This document shows, piece by piece, positions 52,869-62,693 of a DNA stretch of 64,000 nucleotides (the first letter of the stretch is position 1; each line of letters opens with the position of its first letter). A model generated the notes under the pieces. It was not told the DNA's origin. It made no database searches and saw only the letters and a list, made by a program, of their open reading frames with translations. This stretch comes from Lactobacillus sp. W8174. GTDB taxonomy: Bacteria; Bacillota; Bacilli; Lactobacillales; Lactobacillaceae. The DNA lies in assembly GCF_016100975.1 (NCBI RefSeq), contig NZ_JACFRN010000001.1, positions 62,001-126,000 on the forward strand, in the 5' to 3' direction. Position numbers and translations under genes: made by a program.

Positions 52869-54426
52869 AAATAGATCAAAAGAGACCAAGCATTCATCGC
52901 TTGTATTACGGTGGGTTAGTGTCGTTGCCTTGACGATTATGGTCTCTTTTATTGTTTTTTCCGTAATAATATATTCATTTGTTGGTCAGCAATCGATGGT
53001 CCAGCAAAAGCAAACATCAAATGAGATGGTAAGCAAACTCAATAGTAGTTTGAACAGAATTCCAAATCAATTAGAAATTGCAAATGTTGTTCCTGCATTA
53101 ACACCATCGACCAGAGAAGTATTAAAAGGCAATCCACCGATAGGTTCTGACGAACGCAAAAGCAGTGCATTTAATGACGACTTGTTGTCATCACTGACGA
53201 ACCCTGATTTGAGTGTCGTCGTTTATAACCTTAGACAAGAGGATGTCTTTGATAATGGTGGCAAAATTTTACCTTTTAAAAAAATAAAAAGTGACTATGA
53301 GATGACTCGCGTTAATAAGAATCATAAACAAGAATTAATTACTTATCAAAAGGTTAGAGCTGCTCATTCAGGAAAAGTTACAGGATATATTGTTGTTGCC
53401 AATAAAATGACCTACTATAACGGGTTAATGAAAGACCTTTTAAAGTGGATGGTGAGAATTTCTTTAATTGCCATCGTATTTTTTACATTAGTAGCTTATA
53501 TAATTGTTCGCGACATTGTTAAGCCTGTAAAAGAAATGTCCCGGGTTGCTATGGAAGTCAATGATGATCCTAATAGTACAGCCAGAATCAGGGATTTTCA
53601 CCGTCATGATGAATTGCAAGAATTAGCAGTTTCTTTTAACCAAATGCTAGATCGGATGCAACGCTATATTGATCAGCAAAAAGAATTCGTGGGCGATGTG
53701 TCTCATGAGCTACGCACTCCTGTTGCGGTAATTGAAGGTCATTTAAACATGCTCAAACGCTGGGGTAAGGACGATCCGGAGATTTTGGAAGAATCAATAG
53801 ATGCCTCTTTACAAGAAGCTAAAAGGATGCAACATTTAATTCAAGAAATGTTGGATTTAACACGTGCGGAACAAATTAATGTGCAGTATCCTAATGCAGT
53901 CACCAAGGTTTCAGATGTTCTAAAACGGGTTGTTGGTGATATGTCACTTGTTCACAAGGATTTTGCCATCAGGCTGGACATGGATGATTTGCCAATTGCT
54001 ACGGAAATTCAAATTTATCAAGGGCACCTTGAACAATTACTTGTTATTTTAATTGATAACGGGATTAAATATTCTACAGATCGCAAGGAAATTAACGTAT
54101 CAGCTGGCTTATCACAAGATGACGTGCATATTATAGTTCAAGATTTTGGTGAAGGTATTTCCGAAAAGGAACAAAGTAAAATTTTCAATAGATTTTACAG
54201 AGTTGATAAAGCAAGAACAAGGGAAAAGGGCGGTAACGGTTTAGGTTTATCAATCGCCCAAAAATTAGTTACTAGTTATCATGGAAAAATCAGTGTTGAA
54301 TCTGTTGAAGGACAGGGTAGTCAGTTTATAATGCAATTTCCGGCACTTTCAAAGTCTCAATCCGAAAAACTGCATAAACGTGAACAAGCTGAAAAAGCAA
54401 AGAAAGATCAAAAAGAAACTAATTAA
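52846..54426 (+). CDS. sensor histidine kinase (ArlS-like)
   Basis: Membrane kinase of 526 residues paired with the preceding regulator. There are two membrane helices (about 22-46 and about 200-222) enclosing an extracellular sensor of about 150 residues, then HAMP, HisKA with phosphohistidine in GDVSHELRTPVAV, and an ATPase domain with DNGIKYS, FGEGI and GNGLGLSI. A lysine-rich tail ends the protein. Starts at 52846, 52852 or 52855 are all possible, overlapping the regulator gene. The stimulus is unknown. Confidence 0.92.
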   Translation: MRMMKRSKNRSKETKHSSLVLRWVSVVALTIMVSFIVFSVIIYSFVGQQSMVQQKQTSNEMVSKLNSSLNRIPNQLEIANVVPALTPSTREVLKGNPPIGSDERKSSAFNDDLLSSLTNPDLSVVVYNLRQEDVFDNGGKILPFKKIKSDYEMTRVNKNHKQELITYQKVRAAHSGKVTGYIVVANKMTYYNGLMKDLLKWMVRISLIAIVFFTLVAYIIVRDIVKPVKEMSRVAMEVNDDPNSTARIRDFHRHDELQELAVSFNQMLDRMQRYIDQQKEFVGDVSHELRTPVAVIEGHLNMLKRWGKDDPEILEESIDASLQEAKRMQHLIQEMLDLTRAEQINVQYPNAVTKVSDVLKRVVGDMSLVHKDFAIRLDMDDLPIATEIQIYQGHLEQLLVILIDNGIKYSTDRKEINVSAGLSQDDVHIIVQDFGEGISEKEQSKIFNRFYRVDKARTREKGGNGLGLSIAQKLVTSYHGKISVESVEGQGSQFIMQFPALSKSQSEKLHKREQAEKAKKDQKETN

Positions 54427-54494
54427 AAAAGACCTTTTTAAGTCTATTGATTATTTGTTCAATGTAATCAAATATAGACTTAAAAGGTCTTTTT
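54426..54494. terminator. long bidirectional terminator hairpin
   Basis: AAAAAGACCTTTTTAAGTC (54426-54444) pairs with GACTTAAAAGGTCTTTTT (54477-54494), and the loop itself contains TTGATTA / TAATCAA. It serves the kinase gene and the convergent yidC. Confidence 0.85.
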
Positions 54495-54519
54495 GCTTCT
54501 GAATTTTATAAACCAACAA

Positions 54520-55485
54520 CTAGTGTCGTTTTTGTTGTTTTCCTTTGTTACGATTACGTAACTTTTCGTGCAATTCTTTCGTTTGCTCAGACTGAACCGG
54601 AGAAGCCGTTTTAACATTAAGAAGCTCGTCTACTTTTTCTTTTGTTACTACTTCTTTGATAGGTTCACGTTTTAATTCTTCATCAACCTCTTTTTTAACT
54701 TTAGGCATAATAACGAAGGAAACGATCAGTTGCTGAATAACAGAGAAGATGTTACCAGCTGCCCAATATAAAGCAACCGACCCAGAAACCGAAAGGCAGA
54801 TGAAGAGCGTCATAATAGGATTCATGAGCATCATTGACTGCATTTGCTTTTTTTGCTCCTGCGGTATGCCAACAAGTGAAAGGTAACCTTGTAAGAATGC
54901 AAAAATAGTTGCGATAACAGTTACCGATATGGATCTGCTACTTAATGAAATGCCAAAGAATGAAGAACTAGCCAAGCTTTGTGAGTACATCACTGCATCG
55001 TAAATTCCAATCATAATTGGAAACTGGATAATTAATGGCAAACACCCCATTCCACCTGTTAACGATAAGTGGTTACTGGAATATAGTTCACGCTGCCAGC
55101 CAGCCAATGTCATTTGTTGGTCCTGGTTGAGATCTTTGCGCTTCATAGTATCCTGAATTAGCTTCATCTGCGGTTGCAGGCGTGCCATTTTTTCTTGCTG
55201 GGTAGTTGATTTCTTTTGCTGATTAAGCATTAACGGCAAGAGAATCATTCTAACTACAAATGTCATTATGATAATGGCCCAGCCAGCCCCATTAGCTCCA
55301 CCTATGAGGTTAGAGAAGTAAAGCATGATATTCTGCATCGGCTTACCAATAAACTTATAAATCGACCCGTATATAAAGCCTGTTGGCGGCTTATTAACTC
55401 CTCCATTTTGTGCACAAGCAGTCACAAATAACATGACTGCTAAGCAAACAGTAATTAATCCGATATATTTGCGAAATTTTTTCAT
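54520..55485 (-). CDS. yidC: membrane protein insertase YidC/OxaA (lipoprotein form)
   Basis: Inserts and folds membrane proteins. The 321 residues begin with a lipoprotein signal, VTAC with Cys24, then five helices: a GWAIIIMTFVVRMILLPL helix carrying the conserved Arg, a cytoplasmic hairpin with QKMARLQPQMKLIQD-type sequence, and later helices with GCLPLIIQFPIMIGIY. A basic tail ends the protein. Cotranscribed upstream with acyP, which lies just before it on the same strand. Confidence 0.95.
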   Translation of the reverse strand: MKKFRKYIGLITVCLAVMLFVTACAQNGGVNKPPTGFIYGSIYKFIGKPMQNIMLYFSNLIGGANGAGWAIIIMTFVVRMILLPLMLNQQKKSTTQQEKMARLQPQMKLIQDTMKRKDLNQDQQMTLAGWQRELYSSNHLSLTGGMGCLPLIIQFPIMIGIYDAVMYSQSLASSSFFGISLSSRSISVTVIATIFAFLQGYLSLVGIPQEQKKQMQSMMLMNPIMTLFICLSVSGSVALYWAAGNIFSVIQQLIVSFVIMPKVKKEVDEELKREPIKEVVTKEKVDELLNVKTASPVQSEQTKELHEKLRNRNKGKQQKRH

Positions 55486-55518
55486 TCAATTCACCCAATT
55501 ATTATTTTTTGCCAATAA

Positions 55519-55851
55519 CTAATATAATACATGAAAACCGCTCATTTTGCTTACTTTTGTTAGTTTTTCTTTTTTAATATTTGAAATTCGCGCAAATTGA
55601 GAAATATTCTTAGGCAACTCAGAACAAAATTGATTGACTCGGCTTAATTCAGCTTGTAAAGTAATTGTGACAGTTTCATCACTGTTATTGCGAACACTGC
55701 CAGTCATCCCCATTTTTTGAGCAAGGTTTAACACGCTCCAGCGAAAACCTACACCTTGAACGATACCTGAAACAGTTAGCTGCCAAGTTTCTTTTGAATC
55801 ATTGGTCGGATTGCTTTTTCTTTTGTTCATGTGCTTGTTAAAAAATCCCAT
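55519..55851 (-). CDS. acyP: acylphosphatase
   Basis: Hydrolyses acyl phosphates. The 110 residues contain the signature VSGIVQGVGFRW with catalytic Arg and the Asn in SVRNNSDETV. About 20 polar residues at the N terminus precede the usual family start; the ATG at 55851 has an AGGA box, while a Met at residue 8 is an alternative. Its stop lies 33 bases before the yidC start, so the two are probably one unit. Confidence 0.9.
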   Translation of the reverse strand: MGFFNKHMNKRKSNPTNDSKETWQLTVSGIVQGVGFRWSVLNLAQKMGMTGSVRNNSDETVTITLQAELSRVNQFCSELPKNISQFARISNIKKEKLTKVSKMSGFHVLY

Positions 55852-55944
55852 AATAATCCTTCCTAGTCCTGCTTTCTTGATTTTAACATTTTATCAGCTT
55901 GAAATTAAAATAATATATTGATAAAGATGAAAGAAGAGATTTAG

Positions 55945-56715
55945 ATGTCAGAACAATTAAGTTCCGTAAATAATAAGCTAATAAAAAATTTAACTAAATT
56001 AAAACAAAAAAAATATCGCCAAGAAAATGGATTATATATGATTGAAGGCTTTCACTTGGTTACAGAGGCCTTCAAAGCAAAAAAAAGCTACGAGTATCTT
56101 TTAGGGACTGAGGAAGCTTTAGCTGAGATCAAAGATATTTTTCCCCAATTAGTGACAAGCAAAAAAAACGTCATAATCAATTTTTCCGTTGCTCACCATC
56201 TTGCAAGTACCAAAAATTCTCAAAATATTTTTATGGTATTAAAAATTAGTCAACCGCAAAATTACCATTTTAATTTTGGTAAGTGGGTATTGCTAGATCA
56301 TCTGGCAGATCCTGGAAATGTGGGAACAATCATCAGAACTGCAGATGCAGCGGGATTTAATGGAGTCGTTTTATCCCCTGAAAGTGTTGACATCTATAAT
56401 CCCAAGACGCAGCGCGCAATGCAGGGCAGTCAATTCCATATCAATGTAATTACTGAAAACTTATCAACGGTTATAAAAGAAATGCAGGATAATACAATAC
56501 CAATTTATTCAAGTATGTTAGATAAAAATGCTAAGGAATTACCAGAATTTAAAAAAGTACCACAAGTTGGTATTGTTATTGGTAACGAAGCACATGGGGT
56601 TACTTCAGAAGTAGCAGAAATCTGTGATCAGAAATTATATATTCCTATCAAAGGTCAAGCCGAATCTTTAAATGCTGCTGTGGCAGCAGGTATCATTATT
56701 TACTATTTCTCTTAA
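55945..56715 (+). CDS. TrmH/SpoU-family RNA methyltransferase
   Basis: Methylates 2'-OH of ribose in RNA (rRNA or tRNA) with S-adenosylmethionine. The 256 residues have a substrate-binding N-terminal domain (about 1-100) and the knotted SPOUT domain with LLDHLADPGNVGTIIRTADA (motif 1), GIVIGNEAHGV (motif 2) and IPIKGQAESLNAAVAAG (motif 3). Divergent from acyP. The target nucleotide is not predictable. Confidence 0.94.
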   Translation: MSEQLSSVNNKLIKNLTKLKQKKYRQENGLYMIEGFHLVTEAFKAKKSYEYLLGTEEALAEIKDIFPQLVTSKKNVIINFSVAHHLASTKNSQNIFMVLKISQPQNYHFNFGKWVLLDHLADPGNVGTIIRTADAAGFNGVVLSPESVDIYNPKTQRAMQGSQFHINVITENLSTVIKEMQDNTIPIYSSMLDKNAKELPEFKKVPQVGIVIGNEAHGVTSEVAEICDQKLYIPIKGQAESLNAAVAAGIIIYYFS

Positions 56716-56725
56716 CTATTAATGC

Positions 56726-56754
56726 TTGTTTTTAGTAAGTATATTTAATATAAT
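56726..56754 (+). promoter_or_regulatory. promoter of the HxlR-type regulator
   Basis: TTGTTT (56726-56731), a 17-base spacer and TATAAT (56749-56754), followed by a GGGAGG ribosome site. Confidence 0.7.
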
Positions 56755-56795
56755 AAAAGGCGAAACAGACACTTTCTTGTGGGAGGGACGGTATC

Positions 56796-57146
56796 ATGCC
56801 TCAAGGTATTAAGGACAAAAATTGTGCTAATTGTGGTGCTCCTAATTATGAGTACTGTAAACATTTTATTAACGCATTTAAAATTATTGGTAAAAAGTGG
56901 AACGGTTTAATTATTAGTTCACTCTGTGCCGGAGATTATATGCGCTTTAAAGATTTAGCACAATGTGTGCTGCCTTGCTCTGACCGTGTTTTAGTTGAAA
57001 GATTAAAGGAATTAGAAAAAGAAGATATTGTTAACCGTTCAGTTGACGGTAAAACAAAAATTATTTCTTACAGTCTGACACAAAAGGGTGAAGAATTAAA
57101 GCCCGTTTTTGATCAAATTCATGGTTGGGCCGATAAATGGGTCTAA
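56796..57146 (+). CDS. HxlR-family transcriptional regulator, cysteine-rich
   Basis: A 116-residue winged-helix protein (KIIGKKWNGLIISSL, then DYMRFKDLA, ISYSLTQKGEEL). Six cysteines lie in the first 61 residues: 10, 13, 21, 44, 57 and 61. The N-terminal CANC pair plus Cys21 could bind a metal or sense redox state, as HxlR members such as HypR use cysteine for oxidant sensing. No obvious target gene is adjacent, so it may act in trans. A pheS leader follows. Confidence 0.85.
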   Translation: MPQGIKDKNCANCGAPNYEYCKHFINAFKIIGKKWNGLIISSLCAGDYMRFKDLAQCVLPCSDRVLVERLKELEKEDIVNRSVDGKTKIISYSLTQKGEELKPVFDQIHGWADKWV

Positions 57147-57160
57147 TTTGTCTAATCCTC

Positions 57161-57189
57161 TTGCATGTTTTTTAAAAAAGATATATTCT
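57161..57189 (+). promoter_or_regulatory. promoter of pheST leader
   Basis: TTGCAT (57161-57166), 17-base spacer, TATTCT (57184-57189). Confidence 0.65.
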
Positions 57190-57199
57190 AATAACTAAT

Positions 57200-57414
57200 T
57201 ACGAAGAGTAAGACTAGTAGCAGCAATCATTTAGTCAGAGAGACCTTTTTATTGAGCTGAAAGAAAGGTTTAAACGGAACTGTGAATTTCATCTTACTAG
57301 TAGAATCTAATCCATTCCGGTATTCACCGTTAGCGAATTTTGAGTGTGGGCATTTTGGTGCCCAAACTAGGGTGGTACCGCGAAGCTTCGTCCCTTTTGG
57401 GATGAAGCTTTTTT
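57200..57414 (+). promoter_or_regulatory. T-box riboswitch, phenylalanine type, upstream of pheST
   Basis: The core GGGTGGTACCGCG is at about 57370-57382. The terminator arms are 57383-57394 and 57399-57410, with a T-run. Stem I closes with GTAAGA (57208-57213) and TCTTAC (57292-57297). TTC at 57288-57290, followed by a purine, lies at the specifier position and codes phenylalanine. AGAGAG (57237-57242) suits the kink-turn. The same geometry is seen in the argS leader. Confidence 0.9.
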
Positions 57415-57437
57415 ATTTGATTTGAAAGGAAAAAGTT

Positions 57438-58487
57438 ATGGACTTGTTTGACAGGTTAAAAGAACTGCGTGAAAAAGGTTTAGCTGAGATCAGTACGGCT
57501 AAAAATGAGAAAATGCTAAATGACGTTCGCGTCAAGTTAATGGGGCGCAAAAGCGAGTTAACTGAAATTCTTCATTCGATGAAAGATGTTGCCCCAAGTG
57601 ATCGTCGTGAAGTAGGACAAAGAGTTAATAAACTGCGTGATCTTTTTAACAGTAGGCTTGATGATGCAAAAACTGAGATAGTAGAGGCCTTAGTTAAAGA
57701 ACAACTGGAAAAAGAAAAAATAGATGTCACTTTACCTGGACGGGAAATGCACTTAGGTACCAAGCATCCTATCAATATTATTTTGGATGACCTTGAAAAA
57801 TATTTTATTGGTATGGGTTATGAAGTAGTACAAGGACCAGAAATTGAAACAGACCACTACTGCTTTGAAATGATGAATTTACCAAAAGATCACCCAGCAA
57901 GGGATATGCAGGAAACTTTTTATATTGATGCAGAAGATTTATTACGTTCACAGACTTCTGGAGACCAAGCCCGAGTTTTGGAAAAACATGATTTTGCTAA
58001 GGGTCCTTTAAAAATGGTTGGACCTGGTAAAGTTTATCGCCGCGATGATGATGATGCTACTCACTCACACCAGTTTATGCAGATGGAAGGTATGGTAGTA
58101 GACAAAAACATTACGATGGGTGACTTAAAGGGTACTTTAGAGTTAATGGCCAAGCATATTTTCGGCCAAGATCGGGAAACCCGATTGCGTCCCAGCTACT
58201 TTCCTTTTACTGAGCCATCAGTTGAAATGGATGTTTCCTGCTTTAATTGCAATGGCAAGGGTTGCTCTATTTGTAAGTATACTGGTTGGATAGAAGTTTT
58301 AGGTGCCGGTATGGTTCACCCTAACGTTTTGCAAAATGCTGGGGTTGATCCTAATGTTTATGGCGGCTTTGCCTTTGGCGTAGGCTTAGATCGTTTTGCT
58401 ATTCTTAAATATGGCATTGATGACATTCGTGATTTTTACACAAATGATGTCCGTTTCTTAGAACAATTCAGCAGGGAGGAAAGATAA
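57438..58487 (+). CDS. pheS: phenylalanyl-tRNA synthetase alpha subunit
   Basis: Catalytic subunit of the alpha2-beta2 enzyme, 349 residues. An N-terminal coiled coil (about 1-85) is followed by the class II core with [22 protein letters not shown], the FxFxEP-type stretch [10 protein letters not shown] and motif 3 [17 protein letters not shown]. The pheT start follows its stop with no gap. Controlled by the phenylalanine T-box. Confidence 0.97.
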   Translation: MDLFDRLKELREKGLAEISTAKNEKMLNDVRVKLMGRKSELTEILHSMKDVAPSDRREVGQRVNKLRDLFNSRLDDAKTEIVEALVKEQLEKEKIDVTLPGREMHLGTKHPINIILDDLEKYFIGMGYEVVQGPEIETDHYCFEMMNLPKDHPARDMQETFYIDAEDLLRSQTSGDQARVLEKHDFAKGPLKMVGPGKVYRRDDDDATHSHQFMQMEGMVVDKNITMGDLKGTLELMAKHIFGQDRETRLRPSYFPFTEPSVEMDVSCFNCNGKGCSICKYTGWIEVLGAGMVHPNVLQNAGVDPNVYGGFAFGVGLDRFAILKYGIDDIRDFYTNDVRFLEQFSREER

Positions 58488-60905
58488 ATGCTAGTTTCAT
58501 ACAATTGGTTAAAAGATTTTATTAAGTTAGATCAAGATCCCAAGGATTTAGCTGAAAAGATAACACGTACAGGTGTTGAAATAGCCGAAGTCAAACATCC
58601 TGAAGAAGGTATGAAAAAACTGGTTGTTGGCCATATTATTGACTGTAAACCTATTGCTGGCACTCATCTAAATTTAACTCATGTCGATGTTGGTGAAAGC
58701 GAGACTCATCAAATTGTTTGCGGTGCACCAAATGTTGCCGCAGGAGAAGATGTTATTGTGGCACTACCTGGAGCCAGAATTGCCAATAATGTAAAAATTA
58801 AAAAAAGTAGATTACGTGGAACTGAATCTAATGGAATGATTTGCGGTTTACAGGAAATAGGATTTCCTGATAATGTCGTTCCTGAAAAATACGCCAATGG
58901 TATTTATGTTTTTCCGCAAGATGCAGGCTTAAAACCGGGGCAATCAGCCTTTGAGCCTCTGGGTATGGATGACTATATTTTTGACTTTGACATTACACCT
59001 AATCGCGCTGATACGTTATCAATGGAAGGATCAGCCTATGAGGTTGGAGCTATCAGCGACAAACCAGTCCAAGTTGAAGATGTAACTCTCAAAGAAGATG
59101 GTCCGGACTGGACCCAAGATTTCACAGTAGAAGTGGATTCCAAGCTTGCACCCAAGTTTTATTTGCGCAAAATTACTAATGTGAAAATAGGCGACAGTCC
59201 ACTTTGGTTGCAAAGACGGCTATGGAACGCCGGTATTAGACCAATTAATAATGTAGTTGACGTAACGAATTATATTATGCTTTTAACAGGCCAGCCAATG
59301 CACAGCTATGATGCCCGTGCTTTTGCCTCTAATAAGTTGGTGGTTAGAAAAGCTAATGAAAACGAAAAATTGACGCTTTTAAACAATAAGGAGGTCGACC
59401 TTGATCCTGAAGACATTGTTATTACTAATGGCAAAAAAGTTGTGATGATGGCTGGAGTTATGGGTGGCCTAAATTCAGAAATTGAAGCTGATACTACTGA
59501 TGTTTTGTTAGAATCCGCTATTTTCGATCCTACTTTAATTAGAAAAGCTGCCCTGCGTCATGCTAATAGAACGGAAGCTTCTAGTCGTTATGAAAAAGGC
59601 GTCAACTGGGATGCGACGACAAAAGCATTAGATATGGCTGCTTTATTATTACGTAACGACGCTTCAGGAAAGATTGACCAGGGCGTGATTACGGGTAGTG
59701 CTGAAAAAAGACAACCAGTACAAATCAAGACAACTATTTCTTACATTAATAAAGTTTTGGGTACTAAAATTACTCCAGCAGAGATAGCTGCTATTTTTAA
59801 CCGCTTGAATTTCAAGGCTGAAATAAATAGTGATGAGCTAACTGTCGATGTACCTGCGAGGCGCTGGGATATTTCTATTCCGGCTGATTTGGTTGAAGAA
59901 GTTGGGCGCCTATATGGCTATGACAATATCAAGTCCACACAACCAGTTTTAGCTGAGACCCATGGTGGCTATTCCAAGACTGAAGAAACAATTAGACACA
60001 TTAAAGATATTGTTCGTGGTCAAGGGCTAATAGAAGCAATTTCATATTCATTAACGTCCCCTGAAAAAGCAATTGCTTTTACAAAGGAGCCTAAGAAACT
60101 TGTTAAAGTGCAAATGCCTTTAAATTCAAGTCGATCAACTCTAAGGCAAAATTTAATGACAGGCCTGGTTGATGCTGCTAGTTACAATATGGCTCGTAAA
60201 CAAAATCAATTGGCAATTTTTGAGCAAGGACGTGTCTATGATTACGAAAACAATACCTATAATGAACACGAGCATTTGGCTACACTTTATACCGGTAACG
60301 CTTTCTTTGAAAATTGGCAACACGATAATGAAAAAATTGATTTCTTCTTTGTTAAAGGTCAACTGACAAATTTATTTTTAGCAATGGGCATTGATTTAAA
60401 TGATGTTGAATATAAAGCTGAAATAATAATGGCTATGCACCCTACAAGAACAGCTGGCATATACATTAAAGGCAATTATGTGGGTATGATTGGAATGATT
60501 GGTCGCCCAGTAACTGAAACCAGCAAAACAATGAAAGGTAGTGAAATCTACGGCTATGAATTGGATCTTGATACCATCGTGCCCCTGATATTGAACCCGC
60601 AAACAACTGCACAAACCGCACCAAAATTCCCTGCCGTTGAACGTGATCTTTCAATTTTGGTGGATCAAGATACTACTAATCAAGCCGTTGAAGCTGTCAT
60701 CAAAGAAAATGGTGGCAAGTATCTCCATGATTTGCGCATTATTGATGTATATCGCGGGTCTCATATTGCTGATGATAAAAAGAGTTTTGCATATCGTCTA
60801 ACGTTTTTAAATGAAAATGAGACATTAACTGATTCAGTTGTTAACGAGGCAATGAATTCTATTGATTCAAGTCTCACAAAGCTGCTTAAAGCGGAAATAC
60901 GTTAA
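58488..60905 (+). CDS. pheT: phenylalanyl-tRNA synthetase beta subunit
   Basis: Partner subunit, 805 residues: an EMAP-type tRNA-binding domain (about 40-155), B1/B3-B4 editing region, B5 domain with PARRWDI, the catalytic-like domain and C-terminal FDX-ACB anticodon-binding domain (about 712-804). The length is full. Starts on the base after the pheS stop, giving coupled 1:1 synthesis. Confidence 0.97.
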   Translation: MLVSYNWLKDFIKLDQDPKDLAEKITRTGVEIAEVKHPEEGMKKLVVGHIIDCKPIAGTHLNLTHVDVGESETHQIVCGAPNVAAGEDVIVALPGARIANNVKIKKSRLRGTESNGMICGLQEIGFPDNVVPEKYANGIYVFPQDAGLKPGQSAFEPLGMDDYIFDFDITPNRADTLSMEGSAYEVGAISDKPVQVEDVTLKEDGPDWTQDFTVEVDSKLAPKFYLRKITNVKIGDSPLWLQRRLWNAGIRPINNVVDVTNYIMLLTGQPMHSYDARAFASNKLVVRKANENEKLTLLNNKEVDLDPEDIVITNGKKVVMMAGVMGGLNSEIEADTTDVLLESAIFDPTLIRKAALRHANRTEASSRYEKGVNWDATTKALDMAALLLRNDASGKIDQGVITGSAEKRQPVQIKTTISYINKVLGTKITPAEIAAIFNRLNFKAEINSDELTVDVPARRWDISIPADLVEEVGRLYGYDNIKSTQPVLAETHGGYSKTEETIRHIKDIVRGQGLIEAISYSLTSPEKAIAFTKEPKKLVKVQMPLNSSRSTLRQNLMTGLVDAASYNMARKQNQLAIFEQGRVYDYENNTYNEHEHLATLYTGNAFFENWQHDNEKIDFFFVKGQLTNLFLAMGIDLNDVEYKAEIIMAMHPTRTAGIYIKGNYVGMIGMIGRPVTETSKTMKGSEIYGYELDLDTIVPLILNPQTTAQTAPKFPAVERDLSILVDQDTTNQAVEAVIKENGGKYLHDLRIIDVYRGSHIADDKKSFAYRLTFLNENETLTDSVVNEAMNSIDSSLTKLLKAEIR

Positions 60906-60908
60906 TGG

Positions 60909-60937
60909 TTGACATTAAAAGTTTAAGTTAATATTAT
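60909..60937 (+). promoter_or_regulatory. greA promoter
   Basis: TTGACA (60909-60914), 17-base spacer, TATTAT (60932-60937), beginning just after the pheT stop. Confidence 0.75.
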
Positions 60938-60981
60938 AGACCAAGCAGAAAGAATTTTAACTTTAAGGAGTAGAAAATTTT

Positions 60982-61458
60982 ATGCCTGAAAAATCATATC
61001 CAATGACTGCTGAAGGTAAAGAGAAACTGGAAGCAGAATTAAAAAATTTAAAAGTTGTAAAACGGCCTGAAGTAATTGAAAGAATCAAGGTTGCTCGTTC
61101 TTATGGAGATTTATCTGAAAATTCTGAGTATGATGCAGCTAAAGATGAACAAAGTCATTTAGAAGACCGGATTAGTGTTGTTGAAGAAATGCTCAAATAT
61201 GCTCATGTGGTTGATGCTAACTCTAGCGATCCAGATGAAGTTGCAGTGGGTAAAACCGTTACTTATACTGAAGTTGGTGAAGATGAACCAGAAACTTACA
61301 CCATCGTTGGCAGCGATGAATCTGATCCAATGAATGGTAAAATCTCTAATGATTCTCCAATTGCCCAAGCGATTTTAGGTAAGAAAAAAGGCGAAACGGT
61401 AACTATTTCAACTCCTGGTGGCAAGTTTGACGTGGTAATTAACAAGGTTGAAGAATAG
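60982..61458 (+). CDS. greA: transcription elongation factor GreA
   Basis: Rescues backtracked RNA polymerase. The 158 residues form an N-terminal coiled coil with the acidic tip [16 protein letters not shown] (about 38-53) and a C-terminal FKBP-like domain ([18 protein letters not shown]). AAGGAG precedes the ATG. Monocistronic with its own promoter and terminator. Confidence 0.97.
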   Translation: MPEKSYPMTAEGKEKLEAELKNLKVVKRPEVIERIKVARSYGDLSENSEYDAAKDEQSHLEDRISVVEEMLKYAHVVDANSSDPDEVAVGKTVTYTEVGEDEPETYTIVGSDESDPMNGKISNDSPIAQAILGKKKGETVTISTPGGKFDVVINKVEE

Positions 61459-61507
61459 TTAGCAGCCTTTACATGAATGTTTTATTATTTGCAATAAATT
61501 AAAAATT

Positions 61508-61558
61508 AAGACCAGAACATATACGTTTTCGTAAATGAATATGTTCTGGTCTTTTTTT
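61508..61558. terminator. bidirectional terminator between greA and the BadF-type kinase
   Basis: AAGACCAGAACATAT (61508-61522) pairs with ATATGTTCTGGTCTT (61539-61553), a 15-base perfect stem, followed by T. Confidence 0.85.
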
Positions 61559-61567
61559 ATGATTATT

Positions 61568-62482
61568 CTAGTGACTGGTAAAGTAGCGGTAATCTTTGCT
61601 TTTATCAAAGACCACACCACGAGCATTTTCACCGTTAGAAATTGAGAATTGTGCGTCCGGATATTTTTCCCGAACTTTGTTTTCAAGAAAATCTCGCAGC
61701 ATATGGTTGTTGGCGAGTACAGAGCCGGTCAATGCAATTTTCATTGGTTTAGGGTCTTCATAACGATCCATGCCAATAATAATGTCACGTGCAAGAAGTT
61801 CTGCTTGTTCCTTGATTACTTTTAAAGCAAAAGAATTGCCGTTATCGGCTTGTTGAGCTACATTAACTGCCATTGAAGCAAAGTCAGCATTTGCTGTCTT
61901 ATAAAATTTAGCAGTAGCGTCGTTGAGGTTGTCAACATTGAACAATTTATTGAACATTGGAATTAGTTCGTTTTTTTCACGTTTGTCCCAACTAAGCAAG
62001 GCTGACTTCAAAGCTGATAGTGCAATGGCGTATCCAGAACCTTCATCACCTAGAATAGCGCCATATCCACCAGTGGTGATAATTCTGCCATTTTGTAAAC
62101 CATTAAAAACAGAACCAGTCCCTGCAATTACTAAACCACCATCTTCACCTTCAAGGCCATTATAAAGGGCTAAAAGGGAATCAGTAATTGCCCTAGTCGG
62201 TAAGTTATTAACTTTTGCCGAAATTTCAGCTGCTACTTCAGGTGCATGACCAACTACAGATAAGCCAGCCATTCCACATAAGATACGTTGGCAATCTCCG
62301 TCAATTTCATCAATTAACTTGTTTATAGTATTGGTAATATTGGTTATTGCACTTTCATAATTTGTGTTTACCTGACCTGGTCCTGCTTTAGCACGTGCCA
62401 GTTCCTGACCTTTTAAGTCATATGCAATTGCCATAGTATGGGTTCCACCAGCGTCAACCCCAATTTGATATTTAAGTGTCAT
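61568..62482 (-). CDS. BadF/BadG/BcrA-type ATPase, N-acetylglucosamine kinase-like
   Basis: A 304-residue sugar-kinase-fold protein. The phosphate 1 loop is GVDAGGTHTMAIAYD (about 8-22), phosphate 2 is IAGTGSVFNG, and the adenosine motif is LTGSVLANN. A GGYGAILGDEGSG loop in the centre is typical of GlcNAc/glucosamine kinases of this family. Probably phosphorylates an amino sugar in the cytosol. It could use GlcNAc released by the fucosidase at 12.7 kb, but the genes are far apart and that link is inference. Single gene, convergent with greA. Confidence 0.85.
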   Translation of the reverse strand: MTLKYQIGVDAGGTHTMAIAYDLKGQELARAKAGPGQVNTNYESAITNITNTINKLIDEIDGDCQRILCGMAGLSVVGHAPEVAAEISAKVNNLPTRAITDSLLALYNGLEGEDGGLVIAGTGSVFNGLQNGRIITTGGYGAILGDEGSGYAIALSALKSALLSWDKREKNELIPMFNKLFNVDNLNDATAKFYKTANADFASMAVNVAQQADNGNSFALKVIKEQAELLARDIIIGMDRYEDPKPMKIALTGSVLANNHMLRDFLENKVREKYPDAQFSISNGENARGVVFDKSKDYRYFTSH

Positions 62483-62693
62483 AGTTTGATCTTCTTTCTA
62501 AATTTTTTATCCCACCAATATTTTATTACAAATGGAAAATTTACAGAAGATTTTTTCATAAAGTGTTTATAACCAGTTTATTATTTGCCTTTTACACGTT
62601 ATCTATTAAAGTTTTTTCAAAAAGTTAACATCTCAATAGATTTGTCATCTAGTTTTTGCTAAAATTACACTAGTTTAGTGAGGATGAGTCTAA
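62483..62693. other. intergenic region between the kinase and class B PBP genes
   Basis: 211 AT-rich bases between divergent genes. The only clear signal is an extended -10, TGCTAAAAT (62657-62665), for the rightward PBP gene. No ORF or RNA structure was recognised. Confidence 0.5.
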
